From Blastocatellia bacterium AA13 (lineage in GTDB: Bacteria > Acidobacteriota > Blastocatellia > UBA7656), in NCBI GenBank assembly GCA_003222245.1, contig QHVH01000013.1, positions 124,001 through 188,000 on the forward strand: a stretch of DNA of 64,000 nt. Direction: 5' to 3'. Below the pieces are notes generated by a model. It was not told the DNA's origin and did not search any database. It was given only the letters and a program-made list of their open reading frames with translations. Of the stretch, positions 36,906-44,857 are shown piece by piece. The position numbers were made by a program, and so were the translations under genes. Numbering within the stretch: position 1 is the first letter of the stretch; the number at the start of each line of letters is the position of its first letter.

Positions 36906-37958
36906 CTAATTACCGGTGGTCGACGCTGCCGGTTTGCTGTTGGCGGAGGCTCCGCCTTTGTATTGGTCGATCAACTTTTGAAGACCATCGGGCGAATCCG
37001 GATGACGGAATTTGTAGAGAGCTTCGAGAGCGCCCTTAACCTGATCGCGAGTAGCGCCGTAAGGGTTGTTCGACGGCTCGGTCAATGCCAGAAAGTGAGC
37101 CCAGCAATCGATGACTCCATCGGCCTGCTTGTTCACTTCATCAAGCGCGGATTTGACTTCCGGTTTGGCGGCTGGATCCTGGCGGTCGGCTTCCGGGAAA
37201 GCGGAGAACTTCTGCGCAGCCGCTTGATACTTGTTCTGGCGCAACGAACCGCACATCAAATAGTTCAGCGGATTGGCCGCATCGAGCGACGCTGATTTCA
37301 GATAATCATCAAGGGCCTTGTCGGCGGCGCCGTTCTTATTCTCGATCATCGCCTCAATCTGATAGAGCCACGAGAGCGTCAGGTTTTGATTCCACTTGGC
37401 CTTATCAACCACGGCGGGCACCTTTCCCGCTTCGATAAGCTTGATAGTGCGTTGACTGAAATCCATCGCTTCGGCGGAGTGGGAGAAATTAGGCGGCGTG
37501 GCGAACAGCTCATTCTGGCGAATGTTGAGCGCGAGGAGATAGAGATAGTCGACGTTGTCGGCATCCTGCGCCAGCGCTTCCTTGCCGATCTTGATCATCT
37601 CGGCGGTGTTCTTGGCCTGCATGGCCTGGTTGAACTGGTAGCCGCGCATGCTGGGTATCCACTTGTTCTTCAAATAGTCGACGTAGGAGCCCTGCGGAAA
37701 TTTATCGATGTACTGTTTTGCCAGCTCGATGGCTTTTGGATAATCCTTTGCCGCGTTCGCGTCATACCAAGCCTTGTAGGCATCCGCCTCTTCTTTCTTT
37801 TGATCCTGATAGGCGAGAAGTCCGAGGCCGTAAGTACCGCGAGCCGAATATATGCTGTTTCCTTCGTATCCACGCTGCGTATTCAGCGCTCCAAAGGCCG
37901 GCGGTGTAACGGCCGTCAAGAGCCCGAGCAGCATAGTCGTCGTGATATATCTCTTCAT
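36906..37958 (-). CDS. Exported tetratricopeptide-like protein, unknown function
   Basis: 350 aa with a clear signal peptide ('MKRYITTTMLLGLLTAVTPPAFG'). The mature part is helical and TPR-like: 'WYDANAAKDYPKAIELAKQYIDKFPQ', 'NNAADKAL'-type repeats near 215-230, and 'MCGSLRQNKYQAAAQKFSAF'. A conserved Tyr/Gly-rich start ('RGYEGNSIYSARGTYGLG') follows cleavage. No catalytic residues recognised. Probably a periplasmic scaffold. Monocistronic, between two hairpins. Confidence 0.7.
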   Translation of the reverse strand: MKRYITTTMLLGLLTAVTPPAFGALNTQRGYEGNSIYSARGTYGLGLLAYQDQKKEEADAYKAWYDANAAKDYPKAIELAKQYIDKFPQGSYVDYLKNKWIPSMRGYQFNQAMQAKNTAEMIKIGKEALAQDADNVDYLYLLALNIRQNELFATPPNFSHSAEAMDFSQRTIKLIEAGKVPAVVDKAKWNQNLTLSWLYQIEAMIENKNGAADKALDDYLKSASLDAANPLNYLMCGSLRQNKYQAAAQKFSAFPEADRQDPAAKPEVKSALDEVNKQADGVIDCWAHFLALTEPSNNPYGATRDQVKGALEALYKFRHPDSPDGLQKLIDQYKGGASANSKPAASTTGN

Positions 37959-38053
37959 GTGGTGATACTCCTCCTGAGGTTGCCTACTGCATGCTCGAGA
38001 TACCCGAGCTCTTATCGCGAACGTTCTTCGTTGTCTGGCTTGCAGAAACAGAA

Positions 38054-38100
38054 CAACTCCGGACGCTTCTCTCCGGAGTTGCAGTCCACTGAACAGTGGA
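38054..38100 (-). terminator. Double hairpin downstream of the HD-domain gene
   Basis: Two neighbouring inverted repeats: a 10-bp perfect stem with an 8-nt loop (CAACTCCGGA 38054-38063 / TCCGGAGTTG 38072-38081) and a 6-bp stem closing a GAAC tetraloop (38085-38100). On the minus strand the larger one is followed by TTCTGTTTCTG. This suits a terminator for the HD and oxidoreductase genes, although it also lies in the upstream region of the TPR-like gene. Confidence 0.55.
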
Positions 38101-38225
38101 ATTGCAGCGAGATACTCGCACGCAGGTATACCTTTGTCAAGATATTGAGCGGTTCCGCTCCGCGTTGCCTTTCGATGTAGGAAGTCCAGTCACTTCCAGG
38201 CGTCCGCGGTGCTCTGATGCATTCA

Positions 38226-38840
38226 CTATTCCAGGCGCTGCTTGGTTTCGCCGAGCCCAACCTGATCGGCCGCTCCGCGCAAGGCGGCTACAATGAAGTC
38301 GATGTGTTCTCCCAGATCTACCTGAAACTCGGCGGCGCCCTCATAGACTTCATCGCGATTCACCGTCCGCGCGAATGCTTTATCCTTCAGCTTCTTCTTA
38401 ACCGATTTCGATTCAAGATCCCAGATGCCGTTGGGCCGGACGAGCGCGCATGCCACCACGAAACCGGTCAGCTCGTCGCAAGCATATAGTCCTCTGGCCA
38501 GCGGAGTCTCTCTGGTCACCCCGGTGTAGTTCGCATGCCCAAGGATCGCGCGGCGGATCTCATCGCTGTAGCCGCGCTCGCCGAGCACTTCGGAGCCTTT
38601 CAAAGGATGATCCGGGGGATTGGGATACATTTCGTAATCGAAATCGTGCAGCATCCCGGTGATTCCCCATTTCTCTTCGTCTTCCCCGAGCCGGCGGGCA
38701 TAGGCTTTCATAACAGCTTCCACCGCAAGGGCGTGCTTTCGAAGGGAATCACCCTTCGTGTATTCGCATAACAAATCCCAGGCTGCTTCTCGATCCGGCA
38801 TAGCGCGAAGAAGAATAATGCGGTTGGTATTAACTTTCAA
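38226..38840 (-). CDS. HD-domain phosphohydrolase
   Basis: 204 aa. Metal-binding residues of the HD superfamily are all visible: H36 ('LRKHALAV'), H65-D66 ('GMLHDFDYE'), H78 ('PPDHPLKG'), H102 ('AILGHANYTG') and D122 ('LYACDELTGFV'). It matches a group annotated as HDIG/HD hydrolases with a nucleotide-like substrate. The start lies inside the 3' end of the upstream F420-type oxidoreductase gene (11-bp overlap), implying coupling; an internal ATG at 38801 is an alternative start. Exact substrate unknown. Confidence 0.82.
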   Translation of the reverse strand: MKVNTNRIILLRAMPDREAAWDLLCEYTKGDSLRKHALAVEAVMKAYARRLGEDEEKWGITGMLHDFDYEMYPNPPDHPLKGSEVLGERGYSDEIRRAILGHANYTGVTRETPLARGLYACDELTGFVVACALVRPNGIWDLESKSVKKKLKDKAFARTVNRDEVYEGAAEFQVDLGEHIDFIVAALRGAADQVGLGETKQRLE

Positions 38841-39846
38841 TGAGGGATTCGATAAGCCTTATCTTCTCGGCTTTCGTCCCAGTGGACGGCAGCGACAGCA
38901 GAGGCAGGGTTGCGCCGCGCGCTCGGATTTCATCCAGCCTTGAGCGGCAATAGTCCAAAGGGCCGCATATCGCGATTTGGTCGACAAGCGAGTCCGGCGT
39001 CGCCGCGATGGCGCTTTTCCGCTTCCCCGATTGCCAGAGTGAACGGATAACTTCGGCCTCGGCCGCGAATCCCATTCGGCTCACGATCCGATAGTAATAG
39101 TCGCCCATTCCCCCGATGTAATAAGCCAGCGGAAGCCGCGCGGCATCCCTCGCTTGAGCAGTGTCGTTCGAGACAGACAGGTTTATCATCGGCGCGATCT
39201 CGATAGCGGACGGATCGCGGCCCGCAGTCTTTGCGCTATTAACGACAATGCTCGCGCACTCCGAAAGCCTGTCCAATGGCAGATGCGTAGGGAGCCAGCC
39301 ATCCGCAATCTCTCCTGCCTGTCGAATTCCTGCTGGGGTGAGCGCAGCGACAAAGATGGGTATGTTCGGTCGGATCGGTTTGAACCCGAGTTTGAATCGA
39401 GCCAGCTTGAAGCAATCGCCGTCATAATCCGCGCGCTTCCCTGTGAGGAGCAGCCTTACTATGTCAACGGTCTCCTTCAATCTGACAAGCGGCCGATCAA
39501 ATTGGCCGCCGTGAAAATCGCTTATTACACGGGCGCCGCTCGTACCCAATCCCAACCTGAATCTGCCTTCGGAAATCTCATCCAGGGTCGCGGCCGACAT
39601 CGCGAGAAGAGCCGGGCTTCGGCTGAAGACATTCACGATGCCGGTTCCGAGCCCAATCCGCTTTGTCCTAAGCGCGAGCTCCGTGAGTGTCGAGAACGCG
39701 TCCCGCTCCCACGCTTCAGGCGCCCAGAATGATTCGTAGCCGCACGCATCGGCTGCTCTAACACAGTCGACGATCTCTCCGCGGTCCAGGCCTTTCTTAT
39801 CGAAACCCGGCAGCCTCGCGAGATAGAGTCCTATTCTGCGCATCAA
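38830..39846 (-). CDS. Luciferase-like (LLM class) F420-type oxidoreductase
   Basis: 338-aa TIM-barrel flavin/F420-dependent monooxygenase-like protein. Diagnostic blocks: 'ADACGYESFWAPEAWERDAFS', 'RIGLGTGIVNVFSRSPALLAMSAATLDEISEGRFRLGLGTSG' (broken here by domain turns), 'PIFVAALTPAGIRQAGEIADGWLP' and 'CGPLDYCRSRLDEIRARGA'. Close in layout to methylenetetrahydromethanopterin reductase and F420-dependent dehydrogenase relatives. Substrate unknown. It precedes and overlaps the HD-domain gene by 11 bp. Confidence 0.85.
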   Translation of the reverse strand: MMRRIGLYLARLPGFDKKGLDRGEIVDCVRAADACGYESFWAPEAWERDAFSTLTELALRTKRIGLGTGIVNVFSRSPALLAMSAATLDEISEGRFRLGLGTSGARVISDFHGGQFDRPLVRLKETVDIVRLLLTGKRADYDGDCFKLARFKLGFKPIRPNIPIFVAALTPAGIRQAGEIADGWLPTHLPLDRLSECASIVVNSAKTAGRDPSAIEIAPMINLSVSNDTAQARDAARLPLAYYIGGMGDYYYRIVSRMGFAAEAEVIRSLWQSGKRKSAIAATPDSLVDQIAICGPLDYCRSRLDEIRARGATLPLLSLPSTGTKAEKIRLIESLIES

Positions 39847-39890
39847 TGAAAAACGGCGATATCGCTCGATGTAATTGACAATGACTCACG

Positions 39891-41255
39891 TCAATTCGGA
39901 GCGTTGCTTCGCGAGCGCCAGATCAGGAATGCAGGCGCGCCCAGCAATACAATTCCGATTCCCAGACCGGAGAGAACCGGTTGACTGATGATCGAATTAA
40001 TCACCAGAGCGGCGGCCGCGAGAATGAAGACAATCGGAGTAATGGGATAACCGGGTGTCTTATATGCATCCTGGCTGCCAATCGCTTTGCGTCTGTAGAC
40101 AAACAAACAAGCAGCGGCCAGCCCGTAGAAAATCCATCCCGTAAACACGACTGCATTGAATAGCTGTTCGAACGAGCCATAAGCCGCCAACAGCGATGCC
40201 CATAGCGCTCCCGCTATGACCGCGAACGCGGGCGTACCGAACTTCGGGTGAACTTCAGCGAGTTTGCGAAAGAAGAGTCCATCGTTTGCCATCGCATAGT
40301 AGACTCGCGGTGAGGTCAATGTGAGCCCGTTTGCAGCCGTGAACACCGAGGTCGCTATTAAGAGCGCAACCACACTCCTGAGCCTCGGGTGAATCAATGC
40401 TGCTACCGAATCAGCAGCGACGCTTTTTGATATAGCAACCTCGGAAGGTCCGAGCGCGGCGATATAGGCCAGATTTGCCAGCAGGTAGATTCCAATCAGG
40501 GCCAGGGTCCCGACGAGAAAAGCTCGTGGAAAATTTCGGCGCGAATCGAGTGTTTCGCCCGCGCTAAAAGTCGCATACTGCCAGCCTTCATAGGCCCACA
40601 GAACGCCGATCATCGCCAGCCCTATTCCTGAAAACAGAGAGAGCCCGGTCGAAGCTCCCGGCGCGACAGTCGGCTGATGATCGACACCTGATCTGGCGCC
40701 AAACCAGAGCAAAACGACGCTCATCAATATCAGCGCGCTGACTTTGATGGCGGTAGTTACGTTCTGAAGATTAGCGCTCTGCCTCGTACCGCGGACGTTC
40801 ACGGCAGCTACGACCGCGATCATCGCAATCGCGCTGATCTTATTCTCTATAGGGCTGAGAGGAATGACCTCCCCGAGGTTTCGACTAAAAGCGACCGCCA
40901 GCGTCGCCGCCGAACCACTGCTGATCACAAAGAAGAAGGCCCACCCATAAAGGAAGGCCGGAAATCGTCCAAAACAATCCCTCAGATAGATATAGATGCC
41001 GCCGGCCTCCGGCTTAATCGTGCTGAGCTCGCCGTAGGTAAGAGCTCCCAACAGCGTGAGAACGCCGCCGCCTATCCACACCGCAAGCGAAATCGGAACG
41101 CTATTGCCTACCTGACTCAAGACGCTGCCGGGAACAAGGAATATTCCCGCGCCGATTACCGTTCCGACGATCAGGAATATGAGATCGCGAAGATTGAGGG
41201 TGCGGGTGAGCCTCACCGGCTGATGGGCTTGTGCCGTCACTTCATAGTCCTTCAT
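39891..41255 (-). CDS. APC-superfamily amino acid permease
   Basis: 454 aa, 12 predicted transmembrane helices. Family blocks: 'LRDLIFLIVGTVIGAGIFLVPG' (TM1 with the broken-helix GAGIF), 'YGELSTIKPEAGGIYIYLRDCFG' and 'YEGWQYATFSAGETLD'. This is an amino acid/polyamine antiporter-like importer. It lies between the oxidoreductase and the RpiR regulator and, by context, probably carries an amino acid for the racemase locus that follows. Confidence 0.85.
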   Translation of the reverse strand: MKDYEVTAQAHQPVRLTRTLNLRDLIFLIVGTVIGAGIFLVPGSVLSQVGNSVPISLAVWIGGGVLTLLGALTYGELSTIKPEAGGIYIYLRDCFGRFPAFLYGWAFFFVISSGSAATLAVAFSRNLGEVIPLSPIENKISAIAMIAVVAAVNVRGTRQSANLQNVTTAIKVSALILMSVVLLWFGARSGVDHQPTVAPGASTGLSLFSGIGLAMIGVLWAYEGWQYATFSAGETLDSRRNFPRAFLVGTLALIGIYLLANLAYIAALGPSEVAISKSVAADSVAALIHPRLRSVVALLIATSVFTAANGLTLTSPRVYYAMANDGLFFRKLAEVHPKFGTPAFAVIAGALWASLLAAYGSFEQLFNAVVFTGWIFYGLAAACLFVYRRKAIGSQDAYKTPGYPITPIVFILAAAALVINSIISQPVLSGLGIGIVLLGAPAFLIWRSRSNAPN

Positions 41256-41350
41256 CTCGCTGACCTTTTCTCGCGAAGCGGCGGGAGGCGGAGATCCGCC
41301 TCGTGATTCGTCTCCAGCTCATCCGAAACCGCGAAGCGAAAGCGAGGATC

Positions 41351-42331
41351 TCACGTTCGGCTCGATTTGGCTTTCTGCTTTACAGGTTTCTTTGGACGCG
41401 CCGCGGCTTCTTGCTTTCCGCGCCGGGCCGGTTCCTGAAACCATCTCGATCCCGAGGTGTACTCTTTTTCCCATTGTCGCATCAGCGCCAGTGACCGCCT
41501 CTCCTTGTAGTGGGCGCAGGTGATCAGGATGGCGTTCAACAAAGACAATGGGGCCGCATAAGAGCCCGTCATCGATGGACTCGCGACGGTTGCGACCAGA
41601 TGCTTGTCGGAATATCGCGCAATGGGAGTCGTATCGCTGTCGGTAATGCCGAAGGTCGTAGCGCCTCGACGATTTGCCCGCTGAACCGCTTCTACTGTCT
41701 CGCGCAGACAACGTCCAAAGCTGATGGCGATCAGCAGGTCCTTTTCGTTGAGCATATCGATGCGATGACGCAGGTTCCCCGAGCTTCCGATAGGGGCCTC
41801 GCCGGCAAGACCCAGCGGGGTGAGACAATAGGCCAGAAACCATGCCAAAGACGCGGCGAGATCTACTCCGACGACTATGATGTGGCGCGAGCGATGGATC
41901 AACTTCGCGAGCTCGATTATCCCTTCAATGTCGAGGCTGGACTTCAGCACGCTCAAGTTTTCGGAGTCCCGTTCGACGCTGTGACGTATCTGATCCGCGA
42001 GAGAACGATGCTCGCGCGCCGCGGCTTTCATCACGGTATAAGGCGTAATTCGAGTGACGAAATGACGGCGCAAATCCGCGGCGAAGTCGGCGAAGCGATC
42101 GTACCCGAGCGCTTGAATCGTCCGGACTATCGTAGCGGCGTCGACTTCAAATCGGCGGGCCAGCTCGCGCGACGATAGAAAAAAGTTCTCACCGGGATTG
42201 TCGAGGATGGCGCGAACTAATTCCCTGCGGCGCGGATTGAGTTGAGCCTGAGCGAAGCGCACCTCAATCGGGGTGGCGGATGCCCCTGGAAATCCATCGT
42301 CGGAAGCGGTCCCTTTCTTTCTTTGGGCCAC
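41351..42331 (-). CDS. RpiR/MurR-family transcriptional regulator
   Basis: 326 aa, GTG start. N-terminal helix-turn-helix of the HTH_6 type (about 30-105: 'LVRAILDNPGENFFLSSRELARRFEVDAATIVRTIQALGY'), then a SIS sugar-phosphate-binding domain (about 145-280: 'RHIIVVGVDLAASLAWFLAYCLTPLG', 'ISFGRCLRETVEAVQRANRRGA'). The last 30 residues are Lys/Arg/Ala-rich. Such regulators sense phosphosugars or muramic-acid derivatives. Transcribed toward the permease and next to the racemase gene, so it may control this locus. Confidence 0.83.
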   Translation of the reverse strand: MAQRKKGTASDDGFPGASATPIEVRFAQAQLNPRRRELVRAILDNPGENFFLSSRELARRFEVDAATIVRTIQALGYDRFADFAADLRRHFVTRITPYTVMKAAAREHRSLADQIRHSVERDSENLSVLKSSLDIEGIIELAKLIHRSRHIIVVGVDLAASLAWFLAYCLTPLGLAGEAPIGSSGNLRHRIDMLNEKDLLIAISFGRCLRETVEAVQRANRRGATTFGITDSDTTPIARYSDKHLVATVASPSMTGSYAAPLSLLNAILITCAHYKERRSLALMRQWEKEYTSGSRWFQEPARRGKQEAAARPKKPVKQKAKSSRT

Positions 42332-42435
42332 GAGTCCTCGGCATAGTCCAAAATCAACTTGGACAGGGTTTTTCGGGGAGAAAGTCTTTTAGCAGGGCTA
42401 CTTCCCGCACGCAAGCCGAATGTAACGTTGATTTC

Positions 42436-43611
42436 TCACGGTGCGGTCAGATGCTCGATTTCTTCCGTGCAGGCGTCGATATAATCAAGATCAACCTCGA
42501 AACCGAGACCCGGTTTGTCCGGTACGTTTATAGTGCCGTCGGACGCTACCATAACTCCGGGTTTAATAATGTCCGGCGCGAAATACCGTGAGCTCGCGGA
42601 TGTGTCTCCCGGAAGGACGAATCCAGGCAGGCTTGCAAGCGCGATGTTGTGGGCGCGGCCGATCCCGCTTTCGAGCATGCCTCCGCACCAAACGGGCGTC
42701 TGTCGCGATAGGCACAGATCGTGAATCTGGAGAGCCGAGGAATAGCCCCCCACTCTTCCTACTTTTATATTGATGATGCGGCAACTACCCAAATGCAGCG
42801 CATCCCTCGCCCGCTTTGGCCCGGTTATGCTCTCGTCGAGGCATATTGAAGTTTCGAATTTCGATTGAAGCTCCGCGTGATCGACCAGATCGTCGTGATC
42901 AAGAGGCTGTTCGATCATCAAGAGCCCAAATTCATCCAGCTTCTTCAGGTGATCGAGATCGCTGAGGCGGTAAGCGCTGTTGGCATCCACCGACAGCAGG
43001 ATATCGGGATGCCGCCGTCTAACTTCCTCGACGACGTCAATGTCCCGCCCCGGTTTAATCTTCAGCTTTATTCTCTGATATCCCAAATCGAGATGTCGCC
43101 GAACGCGCTCGAGCAGAGCGTCAATCTCGTGCTGAATGCCGAGACTGACTCCGACGGCGATTCGCGATCGCGTTCCGCCGATGAGGGCGGAGATCGAAGA
43201 ACCTTTGATCAACGACACGAGGTGCATGAAAGCGAGTTCTATGCCCGCTTTGGCCATATTGTGCCCTTTGAATGTGGAAAGCCTCGATGCAAGATCGTCG
43301 AGTCCGGTCAGAGGCGACGATAACACAAGCGGCGCGAGAAAGCTGGAGATGATGTGCCTGGCGGTACCGACGGTTTCATAGCTGTACAGCGGCCTGCGCG
43401 AGGCGGCTACCTCGCCCCAGCCTCGCAAGCCTCCCGCGTCGAGCGCTACCAGGAATACGATCCGCGTGTCGGTCTTACCAAAGCTCGTCTCAAAGGGCTC
43501 GACCAGCGGCATTCGCAAAAGCCGAATCTCGATTCGCTCGATGCGAACCGGCTCAACGGTGATAGGGCGGCGAATCGTCTCGCAATTACCGTTTCCGCTC
43601 ATGGCCGCCAC
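42436..43611 (-). CDS. N-succinylamino-acid racemase / o-succinylbenzoate synthase family (enolase superfamily)
   Basis: 391 aa. Enolase-fold enzyme: the second Lys of KLK (K184, in 'YQRIKLKIKPG') and K283 ('IINIKVGRVGG') are the acid/base pair. D209 ('LSVDANSAY'), E234 ('MIEQPL') and D259 ('CLDESI') bind Mg. 'GGMLESGIGRAHNIALASLPG' is a hallmark of the OSBS/NSAR group rather than of Ala-Glu epimerase. Because a GNAT protein of the N-succinyltransferase type is divergent just upstream, NSAR activity (racemising N-succinyl amino acids) is more likely than menaquinone OSBS, which would have men-gene neighbours. An ATG three codons in (43602) is an alternative start. Confidence 0.85.
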   Translation of the reverse strand: MAAMSGNGNCETIRRPITVEPVRIERIEIRLLRMPLVEPFETSFGKTDTRIVFLVALDAGGLRGWGEVAASRRPLYSYETVGTARHIISSFLAPLVLSSPLTGLDDLASRLSTFKGHNMAKAGIELAFMHLVSLIKGSSISALIGGTRSRIAVGVSLGIQHEIDALLERVRRHLDLGYQRIKLKIKPGRDIDVVEEVRRRHPDILLSVDANSAYRLSDLDHLKKLDEFGLLMIEQPLDHDDLVDHAELQSKFETSICLDESITGPKRARDALHLGSCRIINIKVGRVGGYSSALQIHDLCLSRQTPVWCGGMLESGIGRAHNIALASLPGFVLPGDTSASSRYFAPDIIKPGVMVASDGTINVPDKPGLGFEVDLDYIDACTEEIEHLTAP

Positions 43612-43742
43612 AACCTAACACAAGCCGTCATGTGCTTCAAGCCTGCAACAGTCATTGCAGCGGATAAGGCCATACTGTAAGATGCGGCATCAGTTGTTGC
43701 AGCAGATCGGCAATTCGAAACGGGCGATACGTGATCAATTCC

Positions 43743-43771
43743 TTGACATCAAAAAATGGCTGGTGTATCAA
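43743..43771 (+). promoter_or_regulatory. Sigma-70-type promoter for the GNAT gene
   Basis: Perfect -35 TTGACA (43743-43748), 17-bp spacer and TATCAA (43766-43771, four of six consensus bases), 106 bp upstream of the GNAT ATG in the divergent region shared with the racemase gene. An A-tract sits in the spacer. Confidence 0.55.
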
Positions 43772-43877
43772 AGCCGCTAGATTAATAAGTGCATTCAGAT
43801 CCGTAACGGCCCCCAGCCTATAGACCATCTGACTCCGTTGAATTGAGCTGACGGGAAGAATCCGGTGGAGTGGTTGA

Positions 43878-44807
43878 ATGACTGACGCAAGCTCGGCGGA
43901 ATCGGCGATAGTAATAAGAGACGTCGAGTCGATTGATGAGATTCACGCCATCGAGGCGCTCCAGGCTGAAGTCTGGGGAGGCGGAGATCTTGATGTCGTA
44001 CCACTCACCATTCTCGTCGCAATGCGAGAAGTCGGAGGAATCCTGGTAGGGGCCTTCGACGGCGACACGATGGTCGGATTCGCGTTTGCGTTTATAGGAT
44101 ACGAGAACCGTCTCTCCGCGATTCATCTCGATGAATCGGCCGGCTCAGCCGCCGCGGCTTTCAACCTGCCGGGACAACCACGCATTCAACCGGTGATGCA
44201 TTCACACATGCTCGCGGTTAAGCGCGAATATAGAAACCTCGATCTCGGCCGCAAGTTGAAACTCGCGCAACGCGAGCGCGCCTTGCGAGCCGGGTTCAAC
44301 GTGATGACCTGGACGTTCGATCCCTTGCAGTGCATCAACGCGCACCTCAACTTCGCGAAACTCGGGGTTGTTTCGGATGAATACAAGATCAACTTTTACG
44401 GCGAGCAGAGCTCGAGCTTCCTTCATCAGAATGGAACAGACCGCCTTTGGCTTACCTGGCTTCTCTCAAGCGCCCGTGTGAATTCGATAGTCAACGGTGT
44501 CGAGCCTGAAGGCGTCGTTCCCGACCTGACTTTAGTTTCGGTCAGCGAAGGCGATGCGCCGGTGATGAACGACCAGGTTCCTACGACGGAGCGGCCGCCG
44601 CTCGCGATAGAGATCCCCGGAAACATATCCGATATTGCACGCCGGGATCTCGATCTATCGATTCGATGGCGTGAGGCAACGCGTTCGGCTTTTTTGAAAG
44701 CGCTTTCACAAGGATACCTTGTAACCGAATTCCATCGATGCACTCGCAATGGAATAGAACTGGGTTATTACGTGCTGACGGCGCAAAGAATTGAAGACCT
44801 TGTTTAA
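43878..44807 (+). CDS. GNAT-family acyltransferase, N-succinyltransferase-like (COG3375 type)
   Basis: 309 aa. GNAT acetyl/succinyl-CoA fold in the first 200 residues: 'MVGFAFAFIGYENRLSAIHLDESAG', 'VMHSHMLAVKREYRNLDLGRKLKLAQRERALRAGFNVMTWTFDPLQCINAHLNFAKLG' (quoted in part), 'EYKINFYGEQSSSFLHQNG' and 'TDRLWLTWLL'. This group is the partner of N-succinylamino-acid racemase in the Geobacillus-type D-amino-acid conversion pathway, where it makes N-succinyl-D-amino acids. Divergent from the racemase gene with a 266-bp promoter region between. The C-terminal 100 residues form a second domain of unknown role. The third pathway enzyme, a desuccinylase, is not evident here. Confidence 0.8.
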   Translation: MTDASSAESAIVIRDVESIDEIHAIEALQAEVWGGGDLDVVPLTILVAMREVGGILVGAFDGDTMVGFAFAFIGYENRLSAIHLDESAGSAAAAFNLPGQPRIQPVMHSHMLAVKREYRNLDLGRKLKLAQRERALRAGFNVMTWTFDPLQCINAHLNFAKLGVVSDEYKINFYGEQSSSFLHQNGTDRLWLTWLLSSARVNSIVNGVEPEGVVPDLTLVSVSEGDAPVMNDQVPTTERPPLAIEIPGNISDIARRDLDLSIRWREATRSAFLKALSQGYLVTEFHRCTRNGIELGYYVLTAQRIEDLV

Positions 44808-44857
44808 TTATTTCCGCTCAGTTTTGCGGTATTCGATAGTTTGTTACGGAGACTCTT

